A stretch of DNA of 64,000 bases from Gammaproteobacteria bacterium (GTDB taxonomy: Bacteria > Pseudomonadota > Gammaproteobacteria > Burkholderiales > Sulfuricellaceae), in NCBI GenBank assembly GCA_018824405.1, contig JAHJGO010000022.1:62001-126000 (forward strand). The letters run 5' to 3'. Made by a program: the position numbers and the translations under genes. Shown here piece by piece: positions 7,398-16,273 of the stretch; position 1 is the stretch's first letter, and the number at the start of each line of letters is the position of its first letter. Under the pieces are notes generated by a model. That model was given only the letters and a program-made list of their open reading frames with translations. It was not told the DNA's origin and did no database searches.

Positions 7398-8702
7398 ATG
7401 TCCGGCTTGTGGGGGCGTCTGCTCTGGTCGCCCATTGCGGCGGCGCTAATGGCCTTGATCATATGGCCACTATTCGGCGCGGTGCTTGCGTTGTTTTTGT
7501 TCAGCGCTTTCCTGTTGCTGCTGTGGTTGCGCAATGCCATGTATTTCACCATGCTGGTTGGCTGGCTGCAGTCGCCTTCAGGTACGGAGGTGCCGGAAGC
7601 TTCCGGTGTGTGGGATGAAGTATTCAGCGTGCTCTACCAGTCGGGCCGTATGCGTTCGACCAGCCAGAATGAATTGAGCGCGGTTCTTGAGCGCTTCCAG
7701 CGTGCGGCAGAAGCCATGCCGGATGGCATCATCATGATCAATCAGGCAGGTCAGATTGAATGGTGCAACCCGGCGGCGGAAAACCAGTTCGATATCAGCA
7801 ATCTGCGCGACCTGGGTCAGCGTCTCAGTTATCTGGTGCGTCAGGCACAGTTCACTGAATACCTGGTGGCGAATAACTACGCGGAGCCTCTGGTGATGAA
7901 GTCCGCGCGCAATGCCGAGCTCACACTCTCCATCCAGCTGGTGCCTTTCGGCGACCGGCAAAAAATGCTGCTCAGTCGCGATGTGACCCATCTGGAACGA
8001 GTGGAAACCATGCGTCGAGACTTCATTGCCAACGTATCGCACGAATTGCGCACCCCCCTGACCGTGGTGGGCGGATTCCTGGAAGGATTCGCCGAGGCCG
8101 AGCAGGTCAACATGGAGCAGAGCCGCCGCCACTTCCAGTTGATGCTCGACCAGACCAGACGCATGCAGGGCTTGGTGGATGACCTGTTAACGCTGTCGCG
8201 TCTCGAAAGCAATCAGGAGAAAATTTTCGAGGAAACGGTCGATGTCTGCAAGCTGCTCGAGATCTTGCACAAGGAGGCCATTTCCCTGAGTGCGGGACGT
8301 CACAGGCTTGATCTTCAAATTAACACGGATGCGAAGCTGACCGGCAATGAACGCGAACTGCGCAGTGCATTTGGCAATCTGGTGAGTAATGCAGTGCGTT
8401 ATACGCCGGAAGGTGGTGAGATCACCCTGCGCTGGAGCATGGACGGCCAGGAAGCGCGTTTCTGTGTGCAGGATAGCGGGATTGGCATCGAACCCCAGTA
8501 TATCAGCCGCCTCACTGAGCGATTTTACCGAGTCGATCGCGGGCGTTCACGGGAAACGGGTGGAACCGGTCTGGGGCTGTCGATCGTCAAGCACATCCTG
8601 ACCCGCCATCAGGGGCGCCTGGATGTCGAGAGCGTACACGGCAAGGGCAGTACCTTCTGCGCATGTTTCCCGGCGCGGCGTGTAGTGAACAGTGAGCGGT
8701 AA
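7398..8702 (+). CDS. phoR: Phosphate regulon sensor histidine kinase PhoR
   Basis: A 434-residue membrane-bound kinase that phosphorylates PhoB. The N-terminus has two closely spaced membrane segments (about residues 9-45, with a WLRN turn), matching the PhoR N-terminal region that lacks a large periplasmic domain. A PAS domain follows (about 95-190, PDGIIMINQAGQIEWCNPAAE). The dimerisation domain has the H-box (FIANVSHELRTPLTVVGGFLEG), and the ATPase has the N box (FGNLVSNAVRYTP), G1 (VQDSGIGI) and G2 (GGTGLGLSIV). A GGAAGGAG site precedes the ATG. The last six residues (VVNSER) and the TAA stop are encoded by a heptad repeat element, so the original C-terminus may have differed. Confidence 0.96.
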   Translation: MSGLWGRLLWSPIAAALMALIIWPLFGAVLALFLFSAFLLLLWLRNAMYFTMLVGWLQSPSGTEVPEASGVWDEVFSVLYQSGRMRSTSQNELSAVLERFQRAAEAMPDGIIMINQAGQIEWCNPAAENQFDISNLRDLGQRLSYLVRQAQFTEYLVANNYAEPLVMKSARNAELTLSIQLVPFGDRQKMLLSRDVTHLERVETMRRDFIANVSHELRTPLTVVGGFLEGFAEAEQVNMEQSRRHFQLMLDQTRRMQGLVDDLLTLSRLESNQEKIFEETVDVCKLLEILHKEAISLSAGRHRLDLQINTDAKLTGNERELRSAFGNLVSNAVRYTPEGGEITLRWSMDGQEARFCVQDSGIGIEPQYISRLTERFYRVDRGRSRETGGTGLGLSIVKHILTRHQGRLDVESVHGKGSTFCACFPARRVVNSER

Positions 8703-8740
8703 GCAGTGAGCAGAAAGACAGCTCAATGCTTACCGCTCAC
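8685..8740. repeat. Heptad-periodic hairpin element spanning the phoR stop
   Basis: Eight consecutive 7-base words in register: GTGAACA, GTGAGCG, GTAAGCA, GTGAGCA, GAAAGAC, AGCTCAA, TGCTTAC and CGCTCAC. Words two and three (8692-8705) form a perfect 14-base inverted repeat with words seven and eight (8727-8740). The element lies between the convergent genes phoR and the 8744-10375 gene, and supplies the phoR stop codon. As a stem-loop it could end or protect both transcripts, but there is no clear T run on either side. Confidence 0.75.
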
Positions 8741-8743
8741 GCA

Positions 8744-10375
8744 TTAAAACATCGGCTCGCTGACGAAGGTGACGCGCTCGAAATTGGTGCCTTTTTCCAG
8801 CAGTGAAACCAGTTTTACTGTTTCGGCCATGCTGGTGTAAATCTGTACCAGTTTGCCCGGCTGGAACCAGCCAATGGGCAAAATCAGGCTGACTGGCTCC
8901 TGCTGTTCGGGCGCGGCGGATAACTGGAATGCAGGGGAGAAAAGCCCCATGTCAGCCTGATTCAGGGTCACTTGCCGGGCCGCGATTGCGGTTGGCAAAC
9001 CTGGCAGCACGCGGGCGCCGATGCTGAGATCGCTGGTGTCATTGTCTACCATCAGCCAGCGCACAACGGCGAGATTGAAGGGCGAGTTTTCACTGCTGCG
9101 TAGCGCAATCAGCTGATTCTGGCTGATGCGCTCTCCCTCGCTACTACGGGATAGACGGAATCCGCCGGCACTCTGATCAAGGTTGTTCCAGTTTTCGAGC
9201 GTAAATCCAAGGCGTGAAAAGAGCAGCTTTTCTGTGCGCTGGGTGACGCGACCAAACATGCGCATGTCTTCCATGATTTCTGGCGCGACATCAAGGGTTT
9301 CTCCCGGCTGCTTGAAAGGCGAAGCATCGCTGAGGAAAAAATAAATGGCGGGAAAGGCGAAGCATAATTGTGCATTGCTTCCTTTGCTGTCACGCGGGGC
9401 AGTCCGGGCCAGCGGGGCCTCGCACCAGCGTTTGTAAACCGCGCTGAGCAGCACCTCGCAAGCTGGCTGGACACACTCGTCACCCAGACCCACTTCGGCA
9501 GGATTGCCGCCACTGTTCAGGAATTTGATGCGTTTCCTGAGAGACAGTGCAAGCCGCTCGGTATCCACAAAACGTCGCTCGCTCATGGTTTGCCCGGTAT
9601 AAATTTCCGCGCCGCTTTCTCCTGCCAGATCGACGCTTACCAGAGGAAGCGAGGGTGTAGGCGGCTGATCCTTGCCCAATGTGGCGCGGGCGGACCAGCG
9701 GTAGAGCCAGCGGTCGAGCTGAATAATCTGGCGTGAATTCAGTTGCTGCGGGTCGGCCAGCCCAAACAGCAGCGCTTTGGCATAAGCAGCTTCACAAGAG
9801 TTGGTGCCGTCCTCGTGGTTCAGCGCATCCTTGATGCGTTTTGCGGCTACGCCCCGGGTTTCGGCGTGGTGAAATAAAAGATGCATCTGGCGCCACATGG
9901 CCGCCGGCACGAGCCGGTGTGCGTGGGCAAAACCGATCATCTGGGCCGTGATGCAACTCATGGCGCGCTGCGTGATCAGGGCGGAAAAAGGGCTGACATC
10001 TGCATCGCCTTTTTTTGCAGCCTCCAGTACCTGCAGGTAAATTTTTGCGAAATTGAGCCACAAGGCCTGTTCATTGTTCCAGGCGACCTGTTCCAGGGAT
10101 GAGAAGGGCAAGGGCTTGTTGCAAAATTTCTTGCCCAGCTCATTTGCCAGGTAAGCCACGGTCTCGCGCAGTTGCTCCAGAATCTTCAGGCGTTCCAGGG
10201 CTGGCAGCGCAAATTGGCTTAACAGTTCCAACTGCTCCCGGATTTCACCATGAAGAGACTGGATGTTTGTGAGAGGCAGGGTTTTAAGCCATTTCCGGCA
10301 TGCGCTGGCATCGCAGAATTCCGGCCGGGGTGCGCCGGCCTGTATGGCCGGGAGATCGAAATCGAAGTTCTTCAT
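8744..10375 (-). CDS. Conserved hypothetical protein, possibly with a C-terminal PilZ-like domain
   Basis: A 543-residue soluble protein with no signal peptide or membrane segment. The first 230 residues are alpha-helical and rich in Leu/Ala. From about residue 375 the sequence turns to beta-type, with FRLSRSSEGERISQNQLIALR, VVRWLMVDNDTSDLSIGARVLPG and LILPIGWFQPGKLVQIYT. The GFRLSRS...RW...LSIGARVLPG pattern recalls PilZ-type beta-barrels, but the strict RxxxR and D/NxSxxG residues are not both present, so c-di-GMP binding is only a guess. The start overlaps the stop of the HIT gene by four bases (ATGA), so the two are translationally coupled. I do not know a function. Confidence 0.7.
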   Translation of the reverse strand: MKNFDFDLPAIQAGAPRPEFCDASACRKWLKTLPLTNIQSLHGEIREQLELLSQFALPALERLKILEQLRETVAYLANELGKKFCNKPLPFSSLEQVAWNNEQALWLNFAKIYLQVLEAAKKGDADVSPFSALITQRAMSCITAQMIGFAHAHRLVPAAMWRQMHLLFHHAETRGVAAKRIKDALNHEDGTNSCEAAYAKALLFGLADPQQLNSRQIIQLDRWLYRWSARATLGKDQPPTPSLPLVSVDLAGESGAEIYTGQTMSERRFVDTERLALSLRKRIKFLNSGGNPAEVGLGDECVQPACEVLLSAVYKRWCEAPLARTAPRDSKGSNAQLCFAFPAIYFFLSDASPFKQPGETLDVAPEIMEDMRMFGRVTQRTEKLLFSRLGFTLENWNNLDQSAGGFRLSRSSEGERISQNQLIALRSSENSPFNLAVVRWLMVDNDTSDLSIGARVLPGLPTAIAARQVTLNQADMGLFSPAFQLSAAPEQQEPVSLILPIGWFQPGKLVQIYTSMAETVKLVSLLEKGTNFERVTFVSEPMF

Positions 10376-10776
10376 AAAGCGTTCTCCAGTGCCTCACGCA
10401 AGGTCTTGGCAAGGTCTGCTGTTGGTCGGGGTCGGCCTTCCCGCAGGGCGGTTCCCCAGATCGGATTGGGAAAATGACGATCATCCCGGTAGCGGGGAAC
10501 GATATGCCAATGCAGATGCGGCACGACGTTGCCCAGGCTGGCGAGGTTGATCTTGTCGGGTGCCAGGGATTGTTGCACCGCCCGTTCCACGGCAAATACC
10601 CTGGACATCAAATGTAGGCGTTCGGTTGCCGTGAGGTCGTTCATTTCCTTGATGTGTTGATTCCAGATTACGCGGCAAAAGCCGGGATAATCGGGATCGG
10701 CAACGAGAACGATGCGGCACTGGCGGTCTTGCCAGAGTATTTCGCCGCCGGCGTGGTCACACAGTTCGCAAGTCAT
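10372..10776 (-). CDS. HIT family nucleotide hydrolase
   Basis: A 134-residue histidine-triad protein. These enzymes cleave nucleoside phosphoramidates or dinucleoside polyphosphates using the central His of the triad. The active-site motif HLHWHIVPRY is at about residues 88-97, preceded by NLASLGNVVPHLH as in the HIT fold. The N-terminus has CELCDHAGGEILWQD, a Cys-x2-Cys pair common in a subset of HIT proteins. A CAGGA site directly precedes the ATG. Its stop overlaps the start of the 543-residue protein. HIT substrates cannot be told from sequence alone. Confidence 0.92.
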   Translation of the reverse strand: MTCELCDHAGGEILWQDRQCRIVLVADPDYPGFCRVIWNQHIKEMNDLTATERLHLMSRVFAVERAVQQSLAPDKINLASLGNVVPHLHWHIVPRYRDDRHFPNPIWGTALREGRPRPTADLAKTLREALENAL

Positions 10777-10873
10777 TCCTGTTATTAAATCCCCTGGAAT
10801 TCAGGCACGCGGTTTTCGAGGAAAAATGTTTTCGTGCCCCGCATTATCCGTTATTCCTGTGGTTTTGATCGTA

Positions 10874-13800
10874 TTACAACAACACTCGCTCAATCCCGCC
10901 GTTCGATGCCTTGTCGATATAATCTTTCTGCCAGTTTTCACCCAGCAGGTGGCGTGCCAGCTCCACCACGATATAATCAGCCTCGATGCCGGTGTCATCA
11001 TTATAGCGGGATAGCCCCTGCAGGCAAGACGGACAGGATGTCAGTATCTTCATCTTTGCTTCTGGTGCTTCTGCATGCAGCAGCGCCACATCCTTGTGGA
11101 GCTCTTCTTCCTTGCGGAAGCGAATCTGGGTCGAGATGTCGGCGCGCGCAACCGCCAGCGTACCGGCTTCGCCGCAGCAACGGTCATTCAGTTTGACCTC
11201 GCTGCCCATCAGTTTGCTCGCCACGGAGATCGGGGAATGGGTTTTCATCGGGGTGTGGCAGGGGTCATGGTAGAGGTAGCGCTTGCCTTCAACACCTTCG
11301 AGCTTGACCCCTTTTTCCATCAGGTATTCGTGAATGTCGAGCAGGCGGCAACCGGGGAAAATCTTGTCGAACTGGTATTTCAGCAGCTGGTCCATGCAGG
11401 TGCCGCAGGACACGATCACGGTCTTGATGTCGAGGTAGTTCAGCGTGTTGGCCACGCGGTGGAAGAGTACCCGGTTGGCAGTGGTGATTTCCTGGCCCTT
11501 GTCCTCGTCGCCGGAGGAGGTCTGCGGGTAGCCGCAGCAAAGGTAGCCCGGTGGCAATACCGTGACGGCGCCGATTTCGAACAGCATGGCCTGGGTGGCG
11601 AGGCCCACCTGGCCGAACAGGCGTTCCGAGCCGCAGCCGGGGAAATAGAACACGGCATCGGAATCCTCTGACAGCTTTGCGGGGTTGCGGATAACCGGCA
11701 CCATGGTGGCGTCTTCCAGCCCCAGCAACGCGCGCGAGGTTCTGTTAGGCAGTCCGCCCGGCATCGGCTTGTTGATGAAGTGGATGACCTGGGCTGTGAG
11801 TGGGGGTTTGCCGAGCGTGGCAGGCGGGTGCTGAGTCTGCGGTTTGATCAGGCCGAAATGTTTGCCCACGGCATAACCCAGGCGCTGCGCCTTATAGCCC
11901 CAGCCGATCATCACTGTGCGAATGGCCTTGATGGTGGTCGGATCGGTGGCATTGAGGAAAAGCATCGAGGCAAAGGTGCCAGGGTTGAATTTCTTCTTGT
12001 GCTGCCGCCGAAGGAAGTTGCGCATGGCGATGGAGACATCGCCGAAGTCGATGTCCACCGGGCAGGGGTTGAGGCACTTGTGACATACCGTGCAGTGGTC
12101 GGCGACATCGTTGAATTCGTCGAAATGCTGCAATGACACGCCACGTCGGGTCTGTTCCTCATAAAGAAAAGCCTCGATCAGCAGCGAAGTGGCGAGAATC
12201 TTGTTGCGCGGGCTATACAGGAGGTTGGCGCGCGGCACATGGGTGCTGCAAACCGGCTTGCACTTGCCGCAGCGCAGGCAATCCTTGATCGAATCGGCAA
12301 TTTCGCCGATGGCGCTCTGTTCCATGATCAGCGATTCGGTTTCCAGCAGGCTGAAGCTGGGGGTATAGGCATTGCGCAGGTCGGCGCCGGGCAGCAGCTT
12401 GCCGCGGTTGAAATGGCCGTGCGGGTCCACCTGCTGCTTGTAGCCGGCAAATTTCTCGATCACTGTGGTTTCGAGAAATTCCATCTTGGTCAGCCCGATG
12501 CCATGCTCGCCCGAAATTACGCCGCCCAGTGATTGCGCCAGGCGCATGATGCGGGCCACCGCCTGGTTGGCGGCCTTGAGCATGGCATAGTCGTCGGAGT
12601 TGACTGGAATGTTGGTGTGCACATTGCCGTCGCCGGCGTGCATGTGGAGCGCCACGAACACGCGGCTTTTCAGGATCTGGCCATGGATGACGTCGCACTG
12701 CTCGAGGATAGGCTGATATTCGCGGCCCGTAAAAATGGTCTGCAATTCGCGCCGGATCTCGCGCTTCCAGGAGACCCGCAGGGTATGGTCCTGCAGCAGC
12801 TCGAATACAGTACGATGCTTGTATTCGGTTTCCGGGGGCTGGAACTTGAAGCCTTCAATAGGTGCATCCAGATTCCCCAGCATTTCCTGCCAGCGTATAC
12901 GCACTTCTTCCAGCATGTTGAGCGCGCGTACACGCCGGTCTTCGGTCAGCTCAGGGTCGGCAATGGTGTCTTCATCCTGGAATAGCGGCAGATGCCCCTT
13001 GAGGAAGCGCTGCAGTGCTTCTACCAACTGCAGTTTGTTGTGGGTGGAAAGTTCGATATTGATGCGTTCGATGCCGTCGCAGTAGTCGCCCATGCGCGGT
13101 AGCGGAATCACCACATCCTCGTTGATCTTGAAGGCATTGGTGTGTGCGGCGATGGCGGCAGTACGGGCGCGGTCGAGCCAGAATTTCTTGCGTGCAGCCG
13201 GGCTGACGGCGATGAAGCCTTCGCCGTTACGGGTATTGGCCAATTTGACGATTTCGGACGCGGCTTCGCCGCACGCAGCTTCATCTTCCGAAACGATGTC
13301 GGCCAGCAGTACCATTTTCGGGCGCTTGGCCCGGTTTGCCTTGGTGGCGTAGCCGACTGCCTTGAGATAGCGTTCATCGAGATGCTCCAGCCCGGCCAGC
13401 AAGGCCTTGGGATGGGCATCGATGTAGTTCTTGATTTCGACGATGGCGGGTACTGCATCACGCACCTGGCAGAAAAATTCCAGGCAGACCGTACGGGTGT
13501 GCGCCGGCATGCGATGCAGGATGAACCTGGCCGAGGTGATGATGCCGTCGCAGCCTTCTTTCTGGATGCCCGGCAGTCCGCACAGAAATTTGTCAGTGAC
13601 GTCCTTGCCCAGCCCGGTCTTGCGGAAACATTGCCCGGCCACGCAGAGAATTTCAGGCTCACCCATGAGGGTTTGGCCATCGGGCGCAAAACGGCTGATA
13701 CGGAACCTGACCGATTCGGCGTCGTGGATCTTGCCCAGATTGTGATCGAGGCGCTCCACTTCCAGCCAGTTGGCATCCGGCGTCACCATCCGCCACCAGG

Positions 13801-14686
13801 CCAGGTTATCGAGCGCCGTGCCCCACAGCACGGCTTTCTTGCCGCCCGCATTCATGGCCACGTTGCCGCCGATGCATGAGGCATCAGCCGAAGTCGGATC
13901 CACCGCGAATACCTGTCCAGCCGCCTCCGCCGCTTCCATGACGCGCCGCGTCACCACACCGGCACCACAAAGAATGGTTGTAACCGGTTCGGCCACACCG
14001 GGCAATGGAGTGAGTTCTACCTTGCCCAGCGTATCCAGTTTCTCGGTGTTGATCACCGCGGTCAGGGGGTCGAGCGGAATGGCGCCGCCGGTGTAGCCGG
14101 TGCCGCCGCCGCGCGGAATCAGGGTCAGTCCGCACTCGATGCAGGCCTCCACCAGCGGCGCGATTTCGCGCTCGGTATCGGGATTGATCACCACGAAGGG
14201 ATATTCCACGCGCCAGTCGGTGGCATCGGTGACGTGGGAAACGCGTGCCAGGCCGTCGAACTGGATGTTGTCGCGGCGGGTATGGGGCAGGAGCTTGGCC
14301 AGCACTTTCTTGCGCAGCTTGCGGGTGTGCTCGAAGCCGCTCTCGAACTGGTTAACCGCACGGTGAGCCGCATGCAGCAGTTGCAGCACTCGGGTGTTTT
14401 CCTGACGGCGTTCCTCGATGGCTTTCAGGCGGTGGCGCAATGCCCCCACCAGCGCTGTCTGGCGCTTCTTGTTGGCGAGCAGATCGTCCTGCAGATAGGG
14501 GTTGCGGTTGACCACCCACAAATCGCCCAGCACCTCGAACAGCATGCGTGCCGAACGGCCGGTCTTGCGTTCGGCGCGCAAGGCTTCCAGCACCTGCCAC
14601 ATGTCTTCACCGAGGAAGCGAATAACGATTTCGCGGTCGGAGAAGGAAGTGTAGTTGTAGGGGATTTCGCGCAGGCGGCTGGTCAT
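10874..14686 (-). CDS. Giant DUF3683 / FAD-linked oxidase / Fe-S oxidoreductase (D-lactate or glycolate dehydrogenase-like)
   Basis: A 1270-residue single-chain oxidoreductase. The N-terminal part (about 1-180) matches DUF3683, beginning [24 protein letters not shown]-type FAD-binding domain follows (about 200-350; [19 protein letters not shown]), then an FAD-oxidase C-terminal domain ending near residue 760 ([21 protein letters not shown]). Two 4Fe-4S motifs lie near 805 ([11 protein letters not shown]) and 865 ([12 protein letters not shown]). Two CCG cysteine-rich modules follow (FPGCGS...CCGYPQ and SCGTC...HDPCH...CCGEAG). It resembles fused GlcD and GlcF. Such enzymes oxidise 2-hydroxyacids and pass electrons to quinone; the substrate here is not known. 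I chose the ATG at 14686 because upstream codons overlap the YqaA-like gene and look non-coding. Confidence 0.88.
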   Translation of the reverse strand: MTSRLREIPYNYTSFSDREIVIRFLGEDMWQVLEALRAERKTGRSARMLFEVLGDLWVVNRNPYLQDDLLANKKRQTALVGALRHRLKAIEERRQENTRVLQLLHAAHRAVNQFESGFEHTRKLRKKVLAKLLPHTRRDNIQFDGLARVSHVTDATDWRVEYPFVVINPDTEREIAPLVEACIECGLTLIPRGGGTGYTGGAIPLDPLTAVINTEKLDTLGKVELTPLPGVAEPVTTILCGAGVVTRRVMEAAEAAGQVFAVDPTSADASCIGGNVAMNAGGKKAVLWGTALDNLAWWRMVTPDANWLEVERLDHNLGKIHDAESVRFRISRFAPDGQTLMGEPEILCVAGQCFRKTGLGKDVTDKFLCGLPGIQKEGCDGIITSARFILHRMPAHTRTVCLEFFCQVRDAVPAIVEIKNYIDAHPKALLAGLEHLDERYLKAVGYATKANRAKRPKMVLLADIVSEDEAACGEAASEIVKLANTRNGEGFIAVSPAARKKFWLDRARTAAIAAHTNAFKINEDVVIPLPRMGDYCDGIERINIELSTHNKLQLVEALQRFLKGHLPLFQDEDTIADPELTEDRRVRALNMLEEVRIRWQEMLGNLDAPIEGFKFQPPETEYKHRTVFELLQDHTLRVSWKREIRRELQTIFTGREYQPILEQCDVIHGQILKSRVFVALHMHAGDGNVHTNIPVNSDDYAMLKAANQAVARIMRLAQSLGGVISGEHGIGLTKMEFLETTVIEKFAGYKQQVDPHGHFNRGKLLPGADLRNAYTPSFSLLETESLIMEQSAIGEIADSIKDCLRCGKCKPVCSTHVPRANLLYSPRNKILATSLLIEAFLYEEQTRRGVSLQHFDEFNDVADHCTVCHKCLNPCPVDIDFGDVSIAMRNFLRRQHKKKFNPGTFASMLFLNATDPTTIKAIRTVMIGWGYKAQRLGYAVGKHFGLIKPQTQHPPATLGKPPLTAQVIHFINKPMPGGLPNRTSRALLGLEDATMVPVIRNPAKLSEDSDAVFYFPGCGSERLFGQVGLATQAMLFEIGAVTVLPPGYLCCGYPQTSSGDEDKGQEITTANRVLFHRVANTLNYLDIKTVIVSCGTCMDQLLKYQFDKIFPGCRLLDIHEYLMEKGVKLEGVEGKRYLYHDPCHTPMKTHSPISVASKLMGSEVKLNDRCCGEAGTLAVARADISTQIRFRKEEELHKDVALLHAEAPEAKMKILTSCPSCLQGLSRYNDDTGIEADYIVVELARHLLGENWQKDYIDKASNGGIERVLL

Positions 14687-14748
14687 TGGAGTGGCATGCA
14701 AAGAGATAATTTTAACCCAAGCGAAGCCGAATGCGGCAGCCAATTTGC

Positions 14749-15168
14749 CTATGTTGCTGCCAGGGTTACTGCGCCATAACGCGCACCCTTGCCCAGCAGC
14801 ATGAACAGGGCAGCATGCCAGGGGTTGATGCGCAGCCAGCCGGCTGCCACACACAGGGCATCGCCAATCAGTGGCGCCCAGGCCAGCAGCAGGACAGGGC
14901 TGCCATGGCGCCGCAGCCAGGCTATGCTGCGATGATGGTGATCCCGCGGGAACAATCGACCCAGCAGGTAGGATGTCATGGCCCCGAGCGTGTTACCTGT
15001 GGTGGCGATGATCAAGGCCAGCCAGAGCAGCTGCGGGTGCAGCTTGAGCAGGGTATACAGCACGGCTTCCGAGCCGCCTGGCAACACGGTTGCACCAAGA
15101 AAGCTGGACAGAAAAAGTGTCCACAGACCGGCTTCATCTCCCAGCAGCCAGGCGATAAATTGCTCCAT
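14749..15168 (-). CDS. YqaA/DedA-related small membrane protein
   Basis: A 139-residue integral membrane protein with about four hydrophobic segments. Family marks are [19 protein letters not shown] near the N-terminus, [13 protein letters not shown] in the middle and [18 protein letters not shown] near the C-terminus. These match the YqaA branch of SNARE-associated/DedA proteins, whose molecular role is poorly defined but linked to membrane lipid homeostasis in the wider family. It follows rodA by ten bases on the same strand, so it is probably at the end of the mre-mrd-rodA transcript. The 62 bases between it and the DUF3683 gene hold no feature that I can see. Confidence 0.82.
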   Translation of the reverse strand: MEQFIAWLLGDEAGLWTLFLSSFLGATVLPGGSEAVLYTLLKLHPQLLWLALIIATTGNTLGAMTSYLLGRLFPRDHHHRSIAWLRRHGSPVLLLAWAPLIGDALCVAAGWLRINPWHAALFMLLGKGARYGAVTLAAT

Positions 15169-15178
15169 GAGAGGGCCT

Positions 15179-16273
15179 TCAGGTCTGAATCAGCTTGCGG
15201 TGGGTCTGAATGCTCATCAGTGCCCCTATGCCGAACAGCAGCGTGACAATGGAGGTTCCACCATAGCTCACCATCGGCAACGGTACGCCCACCACCGGCA
15301 GAATTCCGCTCACCATACCGATGTTGACGAAGGCGTAAGTGAAGAAGGTGAGTACGATGCTGCCGGCAAAAAGCCGACCAAACAGGGTGGGCGCATTGGC
15401 GGCGATTACCATGCCGCGCCCGATCACCAGCAGGTAAATAATTAACAGGGTCACGCTGCCGAACAGCCCGAATTCCTCTGCCAGCACGGCGAGAATGAAG
15501 TCGGTGTGGCGCTCGGGAAGAAATTCCAGATGGGTCTGGGTGCCATTGAGCCAGCCCTTTCCGAAAAGGCCGCCCGAGCCCATGGCAATGGTGGATTGAA
15601 TAATATGGTAGCCGGTGCCCAGCGGATCTTGGGTGGGGTCGAGCAAAGTCAGCACACGCTGGCGCTGGTAGTCGTGCAACAAGGACCACAGCAGGGGCAT
15701 GCTGGCGGCACCAGTAACGGCCAGACCGAGCATGACGCGCCAGGAGAGGCCGCCCAGGAACAGCACATAGAATCCGGCAGCGCTGACGATCAGGGAGGTG
15801 CCCAGGTCTGGCTGCTTGAGGATAAATGCCACGGGCACCAGCAGCAGCAGGGTTGCCACGATAAAATCCTTGATGCGCAACGCGGCTGAGTGACGATCAA
15901 AATACCATGCCAGGACCAGCGGGACCGCGATTTTCATGATTTCCGAAGGCTGAATGCGCGTCACCCCGATGTGCAGCCAGCGCCTTGCGCCGTGGCTGAT
16001 GTCGCCGAACAGCGCCACACCGAGCAGGAGCAGCAGGCCGATAATATAGACTGGCAGGCCGAGGCGGGCGAGGTGTTGCGGTGGGATGTTTGCGACCACC
16101 CACATCACGCCGAATGCGACACCCAGATTCATCAACTGCCTGGTGACGAAGTGATAATCCTCTCCGGCAGCGCTGTAAAGCACCACCAGGCCAAGCAGGA
16201 CCAGTAGCGCCAGGGCAAGCAGCAAATAACCATCCAGATGGGCAACCAGGCGGTTTAGCAAGCGTCTAATCAT
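15179..16273 (-). CDS. rodA: SEDS peptidoglycan polymerase RodA
   Basis: RodA is the glycosyltransferase of the elongasome and works with PBP2. The protein of 364 residues has about ten membrane segments and the SEDS signatures: YRQMINLGVAFGV-like first loops, the catalytic-loop region THLEFLPERHTDFILAVLAEEFG with its Asp, and the C-terminal VVGVPLPMVSYGGTSIVTLLFGIG. I start it at the ATG at 16273 because AGGTG sits six bases upstream; an in-frame GTG at 16282 lies inside that ribosome site. The start overlaps the end of mrdA, showing translational coupling. Confidence 0.96.
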   Translation of the reverse strand: MIRRLLNRLVAHLDGYLLLALALLVLLGLVVLYSAAGEDYHFVTRQLMNLGVAFGVMWVVANIPPQHLARLGLPVYIIGLLLLLGVALFGDISHGARRWLHIGVTRIQPSEIMKIAVPLVLAWYFDRHSAALRIKDFIVATLLLLVPVAFILKQPDLGTSLIVSAAGFYVLFLGGLSWRVMLGLAVTGAASMPLLWSLLHDYQRQRVLTLLDPTQDPLGTGYHIIQSTIAMGSGGLFGKGWLNGTQTHLEFLPERHTDFILAVLAEEFGLFGSVTLLIIYLLVIGRGMVIAANAPTLFGRLFAGSIVLTFFTYAFVNIGMVSGILPVVGVPLPMVSYGGTSIVTLLFGIGALMSIQTHRKLIQT

